64,000 bases of DNA from Pyrinomonadaceae bacterium (GTDB taxonomy: Bacteria > Acidobacteriota > Blastocatellia > Pyrinomonadales > Pyrinomonadaceae), in assembly GCA_026129865.1 (NCBI GenBank), contig JAHCHG010000007.1, forward strand, positions 124,001 to 188,000. The letters are read 5' to 3'. Of the stretch, positions 34,625 through 42,520 are shown in pieces (the first letter of the stretch is position 1; the number at the start of each line of letters is the position of its first letter). The notes below the pieces were generated by a model that saw nothing but the letters and a program-made list of their open reading frames with translations, did not search any database and was not told the origin of the DNA. Both the position numbers and the translations under genes were made by a program.

Positions 34625-35812
34625 ATGCATAATCTCCTCAATCGTGTTTTCACCGGCATCAGGCTAAATTTCCCGATCTTGCGCTATTTTACGTCGCGAA
34701 GCTTTCTGAGATATCTTGCTGCCAATTTCATCTTAATTTTGCTTTCGATCGCAATTGCCGCGCAGACGGCGACGTACCGCGCGCCGCTGGATTTTGACGG
34801 CGACGGGAAGACGGATCCGGCGGTTGCCAGAATTATCATCGATCTTCATGAACGCCAGCCGCTTCAGTGGTGGATTTTGGGAAGCGCGACGAATCAAACG
34901 ATGCCGGTGATCAACTTCGGAGCGTTCAGATTCCCCGGACACATTCCGATTCCCGCAGATTACGACGGCGACGGCAAAACTGATATAGCTGTTTTTCTGC
35001 GAGGTGCTAACGGAGGAGGGGACGGTAATCAGGCATTCTTTTACGTATTGCGAAGTTCTGACGGTCAAGTGGATTACATCGCTTGGGGGATAGATTCCGA
35101 CGATCCATATTTGACGCAGGATTTCGACGGCGACGGAAAAGCCGACCCGACTGTTGTCAGATGTTATATTCCGGGAAATCCGATTGAGGTATTACCAGCA
35201 CGAACTTGGTATATTTTGGAGAGCCGCACAAATTATCAAACTTACCGCGTCGAAGAATTCGGCAAATGCGATGCCAGCCGGGATCGTCCGATCAGAGGCG
35301 ATTTCGACGGCGACCGCAAGGCGGATTTAGCTCTTTTTCGAGAGTTAGATGTTCGGGAAAATGGACAAACAACACCAGCCAACCGTTTCTATATAAAATT
35401 AAGCAGCCGAAGAAATACGGTTCGCGCCGTTCGTTTCGATTATGCTCAGAACGGAGCGGTAATTGAAGGCGATTTTGACGGCGACGGGAAGACCGATATT
35501 GCTTCGGCGAGAACGGAGCAGCAAGGTGAGTCAGGTTATCGTTGGTGGTATTGGATCAGAAGCAGCGACGGGCGTTTTGTTGCCAAACAGTTCGGTTTGA
35601 ATCATCCGAATTTCGCACAAATAGATTTATTCGTTCCGGGCGATTATGACGGCGACGGAATCACGGACACGGCGGTTTACCGGACATTCGATCTGGGACC
35701 CGACCGTCGTGCGTATTTTCACATAGACGGCAGTCGGGACGGTTATCGGGTCGTGCAATGGGGATTGGAACTGCCGGATTTACCAATAGCTCAATACCTC
35801 TTTTCACAATGA
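34625..35812 (+). CDS. FG-GAP/VCBS repeat surface protein
   Basis: A 395-aa exported protein with an N-terminal hydrophobic signal (YLAANFILILLSIAIAAQ) preceded by a basic lead, then six calcium-binding repeats of the D(F/Y)DGD(G/R)(K/I)(T/A)D type, at about 45-residue spacing, each followed by a short beta-rich blade. This is the FG-GAP/VCBS propeller arrangement found in integrin-alpha-like bacterial surface proteins and very common in Blastocatellia. Binding partners are unknown; adhesion is a reasonable guess. A truncated paralogue lies 150 bases downstream. The region between it and mglB (34309-34624) shows nothing else convincing and should hold divergent promoters. Confidence 0.85.
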   Translation: MHNLLNRVFTGIRLNFPILRYFTSRSFLRYLAANFILILLSIAIAAQTATYRAPLDFDGDGKTDPAVARIIIDLHERQPLQWWILGSATNQTMPVINFGAFRFPGHIPIPADYDGDGKTDIAVFLRGANGGGDGNQAFFYVLRSSDGQVDYIAWGIDSDDPYLTQDFDGDGKADPTVVRCYIPGNPIEVLPARTWYILESRTNYQTYRVEEFGKCDASRDRPIRGDFDGDRKADLALFRELDVRENGQTTPANRFYIKLSSRRNTVRAVRFDYAQNGAVIEGDFDGDGKTDIASARTEQQGESGYRWWYWIRSSDGRFVAKQFGLNHPNFAQIDLFVPGDYDGDGITDTAVYRTFDLGPDRRAYFHIDGSRDGYRVVQWGLELPDLPIAQYLFSQ

Positions 35813-35960
35813 AATTTAAGATTTTTATTTGCAATCATCAGTTTGACGTAAACAGGGAATGACGTTTAGAAAACTGGTTGTGAAAGCAGTATTTCCCACA
35901 ACCTCAATCAATCTCTCCGCCGGCTTTAAAAAGCGGAGATCATTTTCACAGGAGACAACA

Positions 35961-36359
35961 ATGCAAAGACGATCATTAAAAATCGCTGCACTATTCGTGT
36001 ATCTAATGCTCGGATTATCTTCAGCCTTAATAATCCACGCACAAACCGCAACTCATAAATCTCCGTTCGATTTCGACGGTGATAATAAAACCGATTTCAC
36101 GATCTGGAGACCGATCGCGGGAGATTGGTACATACTCAAGAGTTCAAACGGAAGCTACGACATTACACATTTCGGCGTTAAATCCGACAAGATTGTTCCC
36201 GGCGATTATGACGGCGACGGCAAAACCGATGTCGCTGTTTTTCGTCGGCAAGAGAACATTTGATATGTAAATCCGTGCAGCAATAATAGGCTTCGTTATG
36301 GGAATTTTGAGTTAAACGGGACCTGTCGATTTAAGAGATTTAATTCACGCTCAAAATAG
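35961..36359 (+). pseudogene. Truncated FG-GAP protein, interrupted by TGA
   Basis: A paralogue of the preceding gene. ATG 35961 has AGGAG six bases upstream and encodes a signal peptide (IAALFVYLMLGLSSALIIHAQ) and two DFDGDxKTD-type repeats, then stops at a TGA (36261-36263) after only 100 residues. Reading through that TGA in the same frame gives YVNPCSNNRLRYGNFELNG, which aligns with the preceding blade (WYILKSSNGSYDITHFGV). The TGA falls exactly where the repeat needs Trp, one base change from TGG. After about 30 more codons similarity fades and a TAG follows (36357-36359). It looks like a recently broken gene whose 3' repeats have been lost. A short functional protein ending at 36263 is not excluded. 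Confidence 0.65.
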
Positions 36360-36653
36360 GCTTATTCTTCGTCTTTGTTCTTTTCACACCGTCATATGGA
36401 TCGTTCTAATTGTTTTAAACCTGTAATGATCTTTCTAGCGCGAGATGCAAAAAGAGATGTCAAACGAGCTGATCCCCGCCAATATTTTCCAAGGTATTTA
36501 CGCCGATCTTAAAACCTATTGCCCGATTTTTTCGAAAATGTTAAACTCACGGCAGTGTAAACCGCTCAGTAAGCAGATAGATGGTAATTTTGGAAAGGGT
36601 TTGATCAGCTGACAAGTAATCTCACGCACAATCATTAATATCTTCAATAAATA
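36360..36653. other. Non-coding gap before glmR
   Basis: Together with the degraded tail of the FG-GAP pseudogene this leaves about 390 bases after 36263 without an intact gene. No reading frame, hairpin or repeat of note was found from 36360 to 36653; it probably contains the glmR promoter. Confidence 0.5.
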
Positions 36654-37691
36654 ATGAAAAATCACCTGTTCGCTCAACGCTCCGAAGGTTTGAACTTTGT
36701 CGCCATTGGCGGCGGCAACGGTCTTTCGACGCTTTTATCGGGATTAAAACGTTTTGTTGATGCGTCCGCGTCGGACGCGATCTGGTTGAAAAATCTTTCG
36801 GCGATCGTCGCCGTTTCGGACGACGGCGGAAGTTCGGGACGGCTTCGCGACGAGCTTCAAATGCTGCCGCCGGGCGATATTAGAAACTGCATGGTCGCCT
36901 TATGCGAAGATTCGCATCTTCTTTCGAAACTGTTTCGCCATCGCTTTCGCGGCAACGGCGAACTCGGCGGGCATAGTTTCGGCAACTTATTTTTAGCGGC
37001 ACTTTCCGAAATAACCGGCGATTTTGCCGAAGCGGTTCGTCTTTCTTCGGAAATTTTGGCAAGCAAAGGTCATATCTTTCCGGCGACGATGGCAGACGTC
37101 CGGCTCGCAGCCGAGCTCGACGACGGCAGCGTAGTTCGCGGCGAAACAAACGTTTCAAAGGTCGGACGCCGAATCCGGCGTTTGAGCCTCGAACCGGAAA
37201 CCTGTCATCCTTTGCCGGAAGCGCTTGCAGCAATTTACGAAGCGGACGTCATAACGCTCGGTCCCGGTTCGCTTTTTACAAGTCTTTTGCCGCCTCTGCT
37301 CGTAAAAGGCGTTCCCGAAACCATCGCCGAATCTTCAGCTGTGAAGATCTTTATCTGCAATCTGATGACGCAGCCCGGCGAAACGGAAGGATTTTCCGCG
37401 AAACGTCATCTTGAGATAGTTCGCGAATATGTTCCGGGTATAAATTTCGATTACGTGGTCGTAAACAACCATTTCATCAGCGAAGAACAAACCGAAAAGT
37501 ATGCCGCACAGGGTTCGGTTCAGATCGGGATCTCGGAATCGATTTCGCCGCTGACAATTGAAGGAGCCGAAATCATTTATGGTAATCTTTTAGACGAAGG
37601 CGAAAAGGTTCGTCATCATCCGGAAAAACTGGCTCAGACGACGCTTTTATGCGCCGCGCAGCCTATTCGAACAAGGGAATTTTCAATTTGA
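36654..37691 (+). CDS. glmR: GlmR/YvcK family protein (CofD-like fold)
   Basis: A 345-aa protein of the YvcK (gluconeogenesis factor) family, with a CofD-like Rossmann fold. Conserved blocks: FVAIGGGNGLSTLLSGLK, SAIVAVSDDGGSSGRLRDEL, LPPGDIRNCMVAL, GGHSFGNLFLAAL, ADVITLGPGSLFTSLLPPLLV and ICNLMTQPGETEGFSAKRH. In Bacillus subtilis the homologue binds UDP-GlcNAc and stimulates GlmS, hence the name GlmR; related proteins are PASTA-kinase substrates. Here it lies six bases upstream of glmU and 2.7 kb upstream of glmS, which supports the same job of tuning amino-sugar supply for the cell wall. It is probably the first gene of the operon. Confidence 0.92.
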   Translation: MKNHLFAQRSEGLNFVAIGGGNGLSTLLSGLKRFVDASASDAIWLKNLSAIVAVSDDGGSSGRLRDELQMLPPGDIRNCMVALCEDSHLLSKLFRHRFRGNGELGGHSFGNLFLAALSEITGDFAEAVRLSSEILASKGHIFPATMADVRLAAELDDGSVVRGETNVSKVGRRIRRLSLEPETCHPLPEALAAIYEADVITLGPGSLFTSLLPPLLVKGVPETIAESSAVKIFICNLMTQPGETEGFSAKRHLEIVREYVPGINFDYVVVNNHFISEEQTEKYAAQGSVQIGISESISPLTIEGAEIIYGNLLDEGEKVRHHPEKLAQTTLLCAAQPIRTREFSI

Positions 37692-37697
37692 TCGCTT

Positions 37698-39125
37698 ATG
37701 GAAGGGACTAGCAGCCAAAAACCGCTCGACATTTTGATCCTGGCGGCGGGTTTGGGAACGAGGATGCGGTCGAACATTGCAAAGGTTTTGCATGTGCTCG
37801 ACGGACGTCCGTTGATAAATCATGTTTGCCGCACGGCATCGGCGCTAGGACCGCGAAAGATCTATGTCGTCGTCGGTCATCAGGGCGAAGACGTGATCAA
37901 GGCGGTCGGCAGCGAACTCGATGAAGAGAGCGTTGAATTTGTCTGGCAGAAAGAACAGCTCGGGACCGGCGACGCGGTAAACGCCGCGCGAGATTTTTTG
38001 GAAAATGAAGATTCGACATTGCTCGTGTTATCGGGCGATGTGCCGATGATCCGGGCGGAGACTCTGGCGGGATTGATCCAGCAGCATTACGATCATCGCG
38101 GACGCGGCGCAGAATGTACCATCTTAACGGTGAAGCTTCCCGACCCGACCGGTTACGGCAGAATCATGCGCGACGACGGCGGACTTTTTGAAAGGATCGT
38201 CGAACAAAAAGACGCGACCGACGCGGAAAAGGAAATTAGCGAGATAAATTCGGGAATCTACTGTTTTGACACGCGAAAACTTTTTGACGCGCTTTCTCTT
38301 ATCGAAAACAACAATGCACAGGGCGAGTATTACTTAACGGACGTTCCGAAGATCCTTCGAAATGCCGGCGGCGATATTTCCCTTTTCAATTACACCGATT
38401 CGCGTGAAGTTTCAGGGATTAATAACCGAGCGGAACTCGCGGAGCTCGAACGAGTCGTGCGAAGACGAACCGTAACTAAACTTATGCTCGATTACGGCGT
38501 CAGTTTTGTCGATCCGAAAAATGTTTATATCAGCGAACAGGCAAAGATCGGGCGCGATACGTTGATCTACCCGAACGTTTCGATCGAAGGCGAATGCGAG
38601 ATCGGCGACGGATGCACAATACGATCCGGCACGAGAATCGCGGATTCGCAGATCGGACACGGCGTTGAAGTGCTTGATAATTCATTGATCACCGAAGCCG
38701 TTGTCGGAAATTCATGCAAGATCGGACCGTTCGCGCATATTCGTCCGAAAACACGTCTGGAAGAAGGCGCAAAGATCGGAAATTATGTCGAAGTTAAAAA
38801 TTCGACTATCGGACGCAATTCGAAAGCAAATCATCTGACATATCTCGGCGATGCGACGATCGGCGAAAATTCCAACATCGGCGCGGGGACGATCACGTGC
38901 AACTACGACGGCGTCAATAAACACAAGACCACGATCGGCAGCAGAGTCAAGATCGGTTCCGACACGATGCTCGTCGCACCGGTCGAGGTCGGCGACGGCG
39001 CGGTAACCGGCGCGGGTTCGGTCGTCACAAAGAATGTTCCGCCGAACAAGCTCGCGGTCGGCGCTCCGGCACGCGCGATCAAAAACGTACAAAGGGAAGA
39101 TTCAACCGATGAAACCGGAAGATGA
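37698..39125 (+). CDS. glmU: Bifunctional GlmU (UDP-GlcNAc synthesis)
   Basis: Cytoplasmic enzyme that acetylates glucosamine-1-phosphate and then uridylylates it to UDP-GlcNAc. The N-terminal uridyltransferase domain begins LILAAGLGTRMRSNIAKVLHVLDG and contains KEQLGTGDAVNAA and LSGDVPMIRAETL. From about residue 255 a left-handed beta-helix of hexapeptide repeats forms the acetyltransferase domain, with the expected HIRPKTRLEEGAKIGNYVEVKNS, NHLTYLGDATIGENSNIGAGTITCNYDG and a C-terminal loop TGAGSVVTKNVPPNKLAVGAPARAIKN. 475 aa is normal. It is flanked by glmR and two small genes. Confidence 0.96.
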   Translation: MEGTSSQKPLDILILAAGLGTRMRSNIAKVLHVLDGRPLINHVCRTASALGPRKIYVVVGHQGEDVIKAVGSELDEESVEFVWQKEQLGTGDAVNAARDFLENEDSTLLVLSGDVPMIRAETLAGLIQQHYDHRGRGAECTILTVKLPDPTGYGRIMRDDGGLFERIVEQKDATDAEKEISEINSGIYCFDTRKLFDALSLIENNNAQGEYYLTDVPKILRNAGGDISLFNYTDSREVSGINNRAELAELERVVRRRTVTKLMLDYGVSFVDPKNVYISEQAKIGRDTLIYPNVSIEGECEIGDGCTIRSGTRIADSQIGHGVEVLDNSLITEAVVGNSCKIGPFAHIRPKTRLEEGAKIGNYVEVKNSTIGRNSKANHLTYLGDATIGENSNIGAGTITCNYDGVNKHKTTIGSRVKIGSDTMLVAPVEVGDGAVTGAGSVVTKNVPPNKLAVGAPARAIKNVQREDSTDETGR

Positions 39126-39261
39126 GATGAAAAAGCGGAAAAAGAGCAAGCGTTCATCAGTTCCGGAAAAGATCGACGCGGAAGAATCGCTTCGAAAGAT
39201 GAACGCGTTTGACCAACGGAAGGAGGAAATCATTGCCTTTATCAAGCAGAGCAAGGATTGA
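39109..39261 (+). CDS. 50-residue basic protein overlapping glmU
   Basis: Starts inside the end of glmU (17-base overlap in another frame) behind AAGGGAAG at 39092-39099. It encodes MKPEDEMKKRKKSKRSSVPE followed by KIDAEESLRKMNAFDQRKEEIIAFIKQSKD: a lysine-rich head and an amphipathic helical tail. ATG 39127 is a second possible start. No family recognised. Its own 3' end overlaps the next small gene, suggesting translational coupling within the glm transcript. Confidence 0.55.
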   Translation: MKPEDEMKKRKKSKRSSVPEKIDAEESLRKMNAFDQRKEEIIAFIKQSKD

Positions 39262-39565
39262 ACTTTATCTTCCGGATTCCTCACAGAAAAGTCATCGCCG
39301 TGCCATGGACGCATTTCAGCGCGAATTTCTTGAAACGTTCGGCGGCTGCACCGTCATTCGCGATCTTCGGGGATTTTATTTGTCCGCCGACGGCAAACGT
39401 GAAAAGGAAAAGATCGTCCTGCTTTACGCCGACACGCCGTTCGATTTTCAGCAGCATCGATCCGAAGTAACAGAATATGCCGATGCGCTAAGGGAAACCG
39501 CACGCGAGGCGACGGAAGAGGAATCGATATTGATAGTCGTTCAGGAAATTTATCATTCGGTCTGA
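39233..39565 (+). CDS. Small protein of unknown function downstream of glmU
   Basis: A 110-aa soluble protein. The start is taken as TTG 39233, because a perfect AGGAGG (39221-39226) lies six bases upstream, within the preceding small gene, which it overlaps by 29 bases. The text MPLSSRARIELYLPDSSQKS ... AMDAFQREFLETFGGCTVIRDLRGFYLSADG ... ESILIVVQEIYHSV suggests a compact alpha/beta domain (beta-alpha-beta-beta-alpha-beta). No known family recognised with confidence. Its position between glmU and glmS makes a link to amino-sugar metabolism possible but unproven. Confidence 0.6.
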   Translation: MPLSSRARIELYLPDSSQKSHRRAMDAFQREFLETFGGCTVIRDLRGFYLSADGKREKEKIVLLYADTPFDFQQHRSEVTEYADALRETAREATEEESILIVVQEIYHSV

Positions 39566-39684
39566 AAACCGATTACCACTGATGTGCGGATGATTTTTCG
39601 ATGAAACAGATCGTAACCGTATGATAAAATCACCCCGGAGCAAAAAATGCATTTTCCGACTCATTAAAGAGACTCTCTTCCGAT

Positions 39685-39951
39685 ATGAATACTGACATCA
39701 CAATTTCGGTTCCCTCTGAGATCGCTGCAAATTTAGGCGGCGATGAAGTGGAATTATCAAGAAAAACATTGGAAGCGCTCGCGATCGAAGGGTATCGAAA
39801 CGGGAGTCTCAGCTTGGGACAAACGGCTGAATTGCTCGGATATTCAGTTCTGAGGACCGAAGAGTTTCTTTACGAAAGAAATGTTTTGCTGAATTATTCA
39901 GCGACGGAGTTTGAAGAAGATCTGGAAGTTATAGAGAAATTTGATCAATGA
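39685..39951 (+). CDS. UPF0175 family antitoxin
   Basis: An 88-aa protein of the UPF0175 family, small helix-rich proteins acting as antitoxins for DUF3368 PIN toxins. Typical text: ISVPSEIAANLGG, RKTLEALAIEGYRNGSLSLGQTAELLGYSVLRTEEFL. The middle helix-turn-helix (LSLGQTAELLGYS) probably binds DNA to autoregulate the pair. Its stop codon overlaps the toxin start as ATGA (39948-39951), so the two are translationally coupled. The pair is wedged between the glmU small genes and glmS, in the same orientation. Confidence 0.88.
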   Translation: MNTDITISVPSEIAANLGGDEVELSRKTLEALAIEGYRNGSLSLGQTAELLGYSVLRTEEFLYERNVLLNYSATEFEEDLEVIEKFDQ

Positions 39952-40415
39952 TCGTCGCAGACACCTCGCCGCTTAACTATCTTGTTTTGATCGATGCAGT
40001 TGATGTTTTACCCGCTCTTTTTCAAGAGGTTGTCATTCCTTCTGCGGTTCGAAACGAACTGTCAGCCGCGGGTGCTTCGCCAAAATTGCAGGAATGGATG
40101 AACTCCGAACATTTGTGGCTCAAAATCAAAAAAATTGGCAAACCGGATCCGACGATCCGTTTGGGAGCGGGCGAGGTCGAGGTAATTTCCTTAGCATTAA
40201 AAAGATCGGCACAGTTGGTGCTGTTAGATGATAAACCGGCGCGGGAAGCGGCAAAGCGGCGGGGGTTGCGGGTCTTAGGAACTTTAGGCGTTTTGAAACT
40301 TGCGGAAGAAAGATCGCTTATCGATTTTGAATCCGCTCTAATAAAACTGCAGTCGACGAATTTTAGGATCTCAAGAAAACTAATTTGGGAATTGTTGGGA
40401 CGTTCACGAAGATAG
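39948..40415 (+). CDS. PIN-domain toxin (DUF3368)
   Basis: A 155-aa PIN-fold ribonuclease of the DUF3368 group. The acidic metal-binding residues are visible as D5 (VADTSPLNYL), E40-like (VRNELSAAG), the GAGEVEVISLAL acidic motif and DDKPAREAAKRRG. These toxins cleave RNA when freed from the antitoxin. Coupled to the UPF0175 gene by a four-base overlap. It ends only 13 bases before glmS, so the toxin pair and glmS may share transcripts. Confidence 0.88.
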   Translation: MIVADTSPLNYLVLIDAVDVLPALFQEVVIPSAVRNELSAAGASPKLQEWMNSEHLWLKIKKIGKPDPTIRLGAGEVEVISLALKRSAQLVLLDDKPAREAAKRRGLRVLGTLGVLKLAEERSLIDFESALIKLQSTNFRISRKLIWELLGRSRR

Positions 40416-40428
40416 GTTTCATTAAATT

Positions 40429-42291
40429 ATGTGTGGAATTGTTGGATACGTTGGAAATAAACAAGTTGTGCCGTTGATCATCGATGGATTGCGAAAGCTT
40501 GAATATCGCGGGTACGATTCGGCTGGGATAGCGGTTGTCGGTGAAGATTGTAAACTTTCTCTCCGGCGCGCCGAGGGCAAGCTTCGAAATCTTGAGGAAG
40601 CGATTCGCTTAAACCCGCTTGACGGAAATTACGGCATCGGGCACACGCGCTGGGCGACGCACGGGCGACCGACGGAAGAAAACGCGCATCCGCATCGGGA
40701 TCAATCCGGCAAAGTCGTCGTCGTTCACAACGGGATCATCGAAAATTATCTGCAGTTAAAAGAACGTCTGGCAGAACTTGGCAGCGATTTTAAAACGGAA
40801 ACCGATACCGAGGTCGTCGCGCATCTGATCGGGCATTACAAAGAATCTGAAGATATTTCGCTTGAAGAAGCCGTCAGAAAAGCGGTTCAGGAACTCCGCG
40901 GAATTTTTGCGCTTTCGATAATCTCGATCGACGAACCGGACACGATCATCGCCGTTCGCGAGGGACCGCCGGTCGTCATCGGCTTGGGCGACGGCGAGTT
41001 TTTTGTTGCGTCGGACATTCCGGCGATATTGCAGCATACGCGCGACGTTTTTTATCTCGGCGAAAAGGAGATCGCGATTCTTTCAAAAGATTCCGTTCGC
41101 GTAACGGATTACGACGGAAACATCGTCGAGCCGAAGCAGCAGCGGATCACCTGGGATCCGATAATGGCGGAAAAGGGCGGCTTTAAGCATTTTATGCTCA
41201 AAGAGATCTACGAACAGCCGCGCGCCGTACGCGACACGGTTCGCGGACGCGTTTCGCTAGATACGGGAAAGATCTATCTGGACGAAATGGATATTTCGGA
41301 AGAGGATTTTCAAAATGTTACGTCAATAAAAATTGCCGCCTGCGGAACGAGCTGGCACGCCGGGATAGCCGGAAAATATATGATCGAGGAACTTGCGCGA
41401 GTTCCGGTCGAGGTAGATTACGCTTCGGAATTTCGATATCGAAATCCGGTTCTGCGCGAAACCGATCTGCTGATAGTCATTTCGCAGTCGGGCGAAACCG
41501 CAGACACGATCGCCGCAATGCGCGAAGCGAAGGCGTCGGGCTGCAAGGTTCTGGCGATCTGCAACGTCCAGGGTTCGATGATAACGCGCGAAGCCGACGG
41601 CACGATCCTGACGCATGCCGGTCCCGAGATCGGCGTCGCTTCGACAAAAGCGTTTACATCGCAAATGATAGCGATCTATCTGTTCTCGCTTTATCTCGGT
41701 CAGCTTCTCGGCAAATTGTCCGAAGCCGAAGCTAAGCATCACGCTCAGGAACTAGCCGAGCTGCCGCTGAAAATTGAACATCTGCTCAGCGATGCAGATT
41801 CGATCGAAGAACTTTCGAAAGAATTTTTCCGGTCGCAGGATTTTCTATATCTCGGACGCGGGATCAATTTTCCCGTCGCGCTCGAAGGCGCGCTGAAACT
41901 GAAGGAAATTTCCTACATTCACGCCGAAGGCTATCCCGCGGGCGAGATGAAACACGGTCCGAATGCCCTGATCGATGAAAAACTTCCGGTCGTCGTCGTC
42001 AACACGCGAGACGAATCGAACGAAGGCAGCGTTCTTCGTTACGAGAAAACTCATTCGAACATTGTCGAAGTAAAATCGCGCGACGGAATCATTCTTTCAA
42101 TTTTAACCGAAGGCGACGAGATGAGCTCGCTGGTATCGGACCACGTCATCGAAGTTCCCGAAACGAACGATCTGCTCGCGCCGATCCTTTCGATCGTGCC
42201 GCTGCAGCTGCTTGCATATCACATTGCGGTTCGCCGCGGCTGCGACGTCGACCAGCCGAGAAATCTGGCGAAATCGGTAACGGTCGAATAA
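40429..42291 (+). CDS. glmS: Glutamine-fructose-6-phosphate aminotransferase GlmS
   Basis: First committed enzyme of amino-sugar synthesis: makes glucosamine-6-phosphate from fructose-6-phosphate and glutamine. N-terminal class-II glutaminase with catalytic Cys2 ([10 protein letters not shown]), [18 protein letters not shown] and [11 protein letters not shown]; then two SIS isomerase domains ([64 protein letters not shown]) and the conserved C-terminus [15 protein letters not shown]. 620 aa is slightly above the usual 609. The gap to the upstream toxin gene is 13 bases, leaving no room for a glmS ribozyme. Regulation by the upstream GlmR protein is plausible. Confidence 0.96.
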   Translation: MCGIVGYVGNKQVVPLIIDGLRKLEYRGYDSAGIAVVGEDCKLSLRRAEGKLRNLEEAIRLNPLDGNYGIGHTRWATHGRPTEENAHPHRDQSGKVVVVHNGIIENYLQLKERLAELGSDFKTETDTEVVAHLIGHYKESEDISLEEAVRKAVQELRGIFALSIISIDEPDTIIAVREGPPVVIGLGDGEFFVASDIPAILQHTRDVFYLGEKEIAILSKDSVRVTDYDGNIVEPKQQRITWDPIMAEKGGFKHFMLKEIYEQPRAVRDTVRGRVSLDTGKIYLDEMDISEEDFQNVTSIKIAACGTSWHAGIAGKYMIEELARVPVEVDYASEFRYRNPVLRETDLLIVISQSGETADTIAAMREAKASGCKVLAICNVQGSMITREADGTILTHAGPEIGVASTKAFTSQMIAIYLFSLYLGQLLGKLSEAEAKHHAQELAELPLKIEHLLSDADSIEELSKEFFRSQDFLYLGRGINFPVALEGALKLKEISYIHAEGYPAGEMKHGPNALIDEKLPVVVVNTRDESNEGSVLRYEKTHSNIVEVKSRDGIILSILTEGDEMSSLVSDHVIEVPETNDLLAPILSIVPLQLLAYHIAVRRGCDVDQPRNLAKSVTVE

Positions 42292-42432
42292 TCCGAAGCG
42301 CATTTCGCCCCTTGAGCGCATGCGCCTCAATCGTTTTCGCAGTGAAACCGCCGACGGGCTTTAGGATTTTGAAAAAGTAACTGCCGTCTCATTTTATTCA
42401 TCGTTCATTAATAATTACGAAAAGGCACCTTA

Positions 42433-42480
42433 GATCCGCGAATTGGTCGATCAAGTTCATTCGCGGGTCTTATTTTATTT
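42433..42480 (+). terminator. Terminator after glmS
   Basis: GATCCGCGAAT (42433-42443) pairs with ATTCGCGGGTC (42459-42469) with one G-T pair, followed by TTATTTTATTT. It lies about 140 bases past glmS, before the PLD gene. Confidence 0.65.
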
Positions 42481-42520
42481 AAGGAAACGAACTTCGCAGG
42501 GTAAAATGGAAAGCAATTAG

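Noticed and set aside
40416..40428. glmS ribozyme/riboswitch
   Set aside because: Only 13 bases separate the toxin stop from glmS, leaving no space for the roughly 150-base ribozyme.
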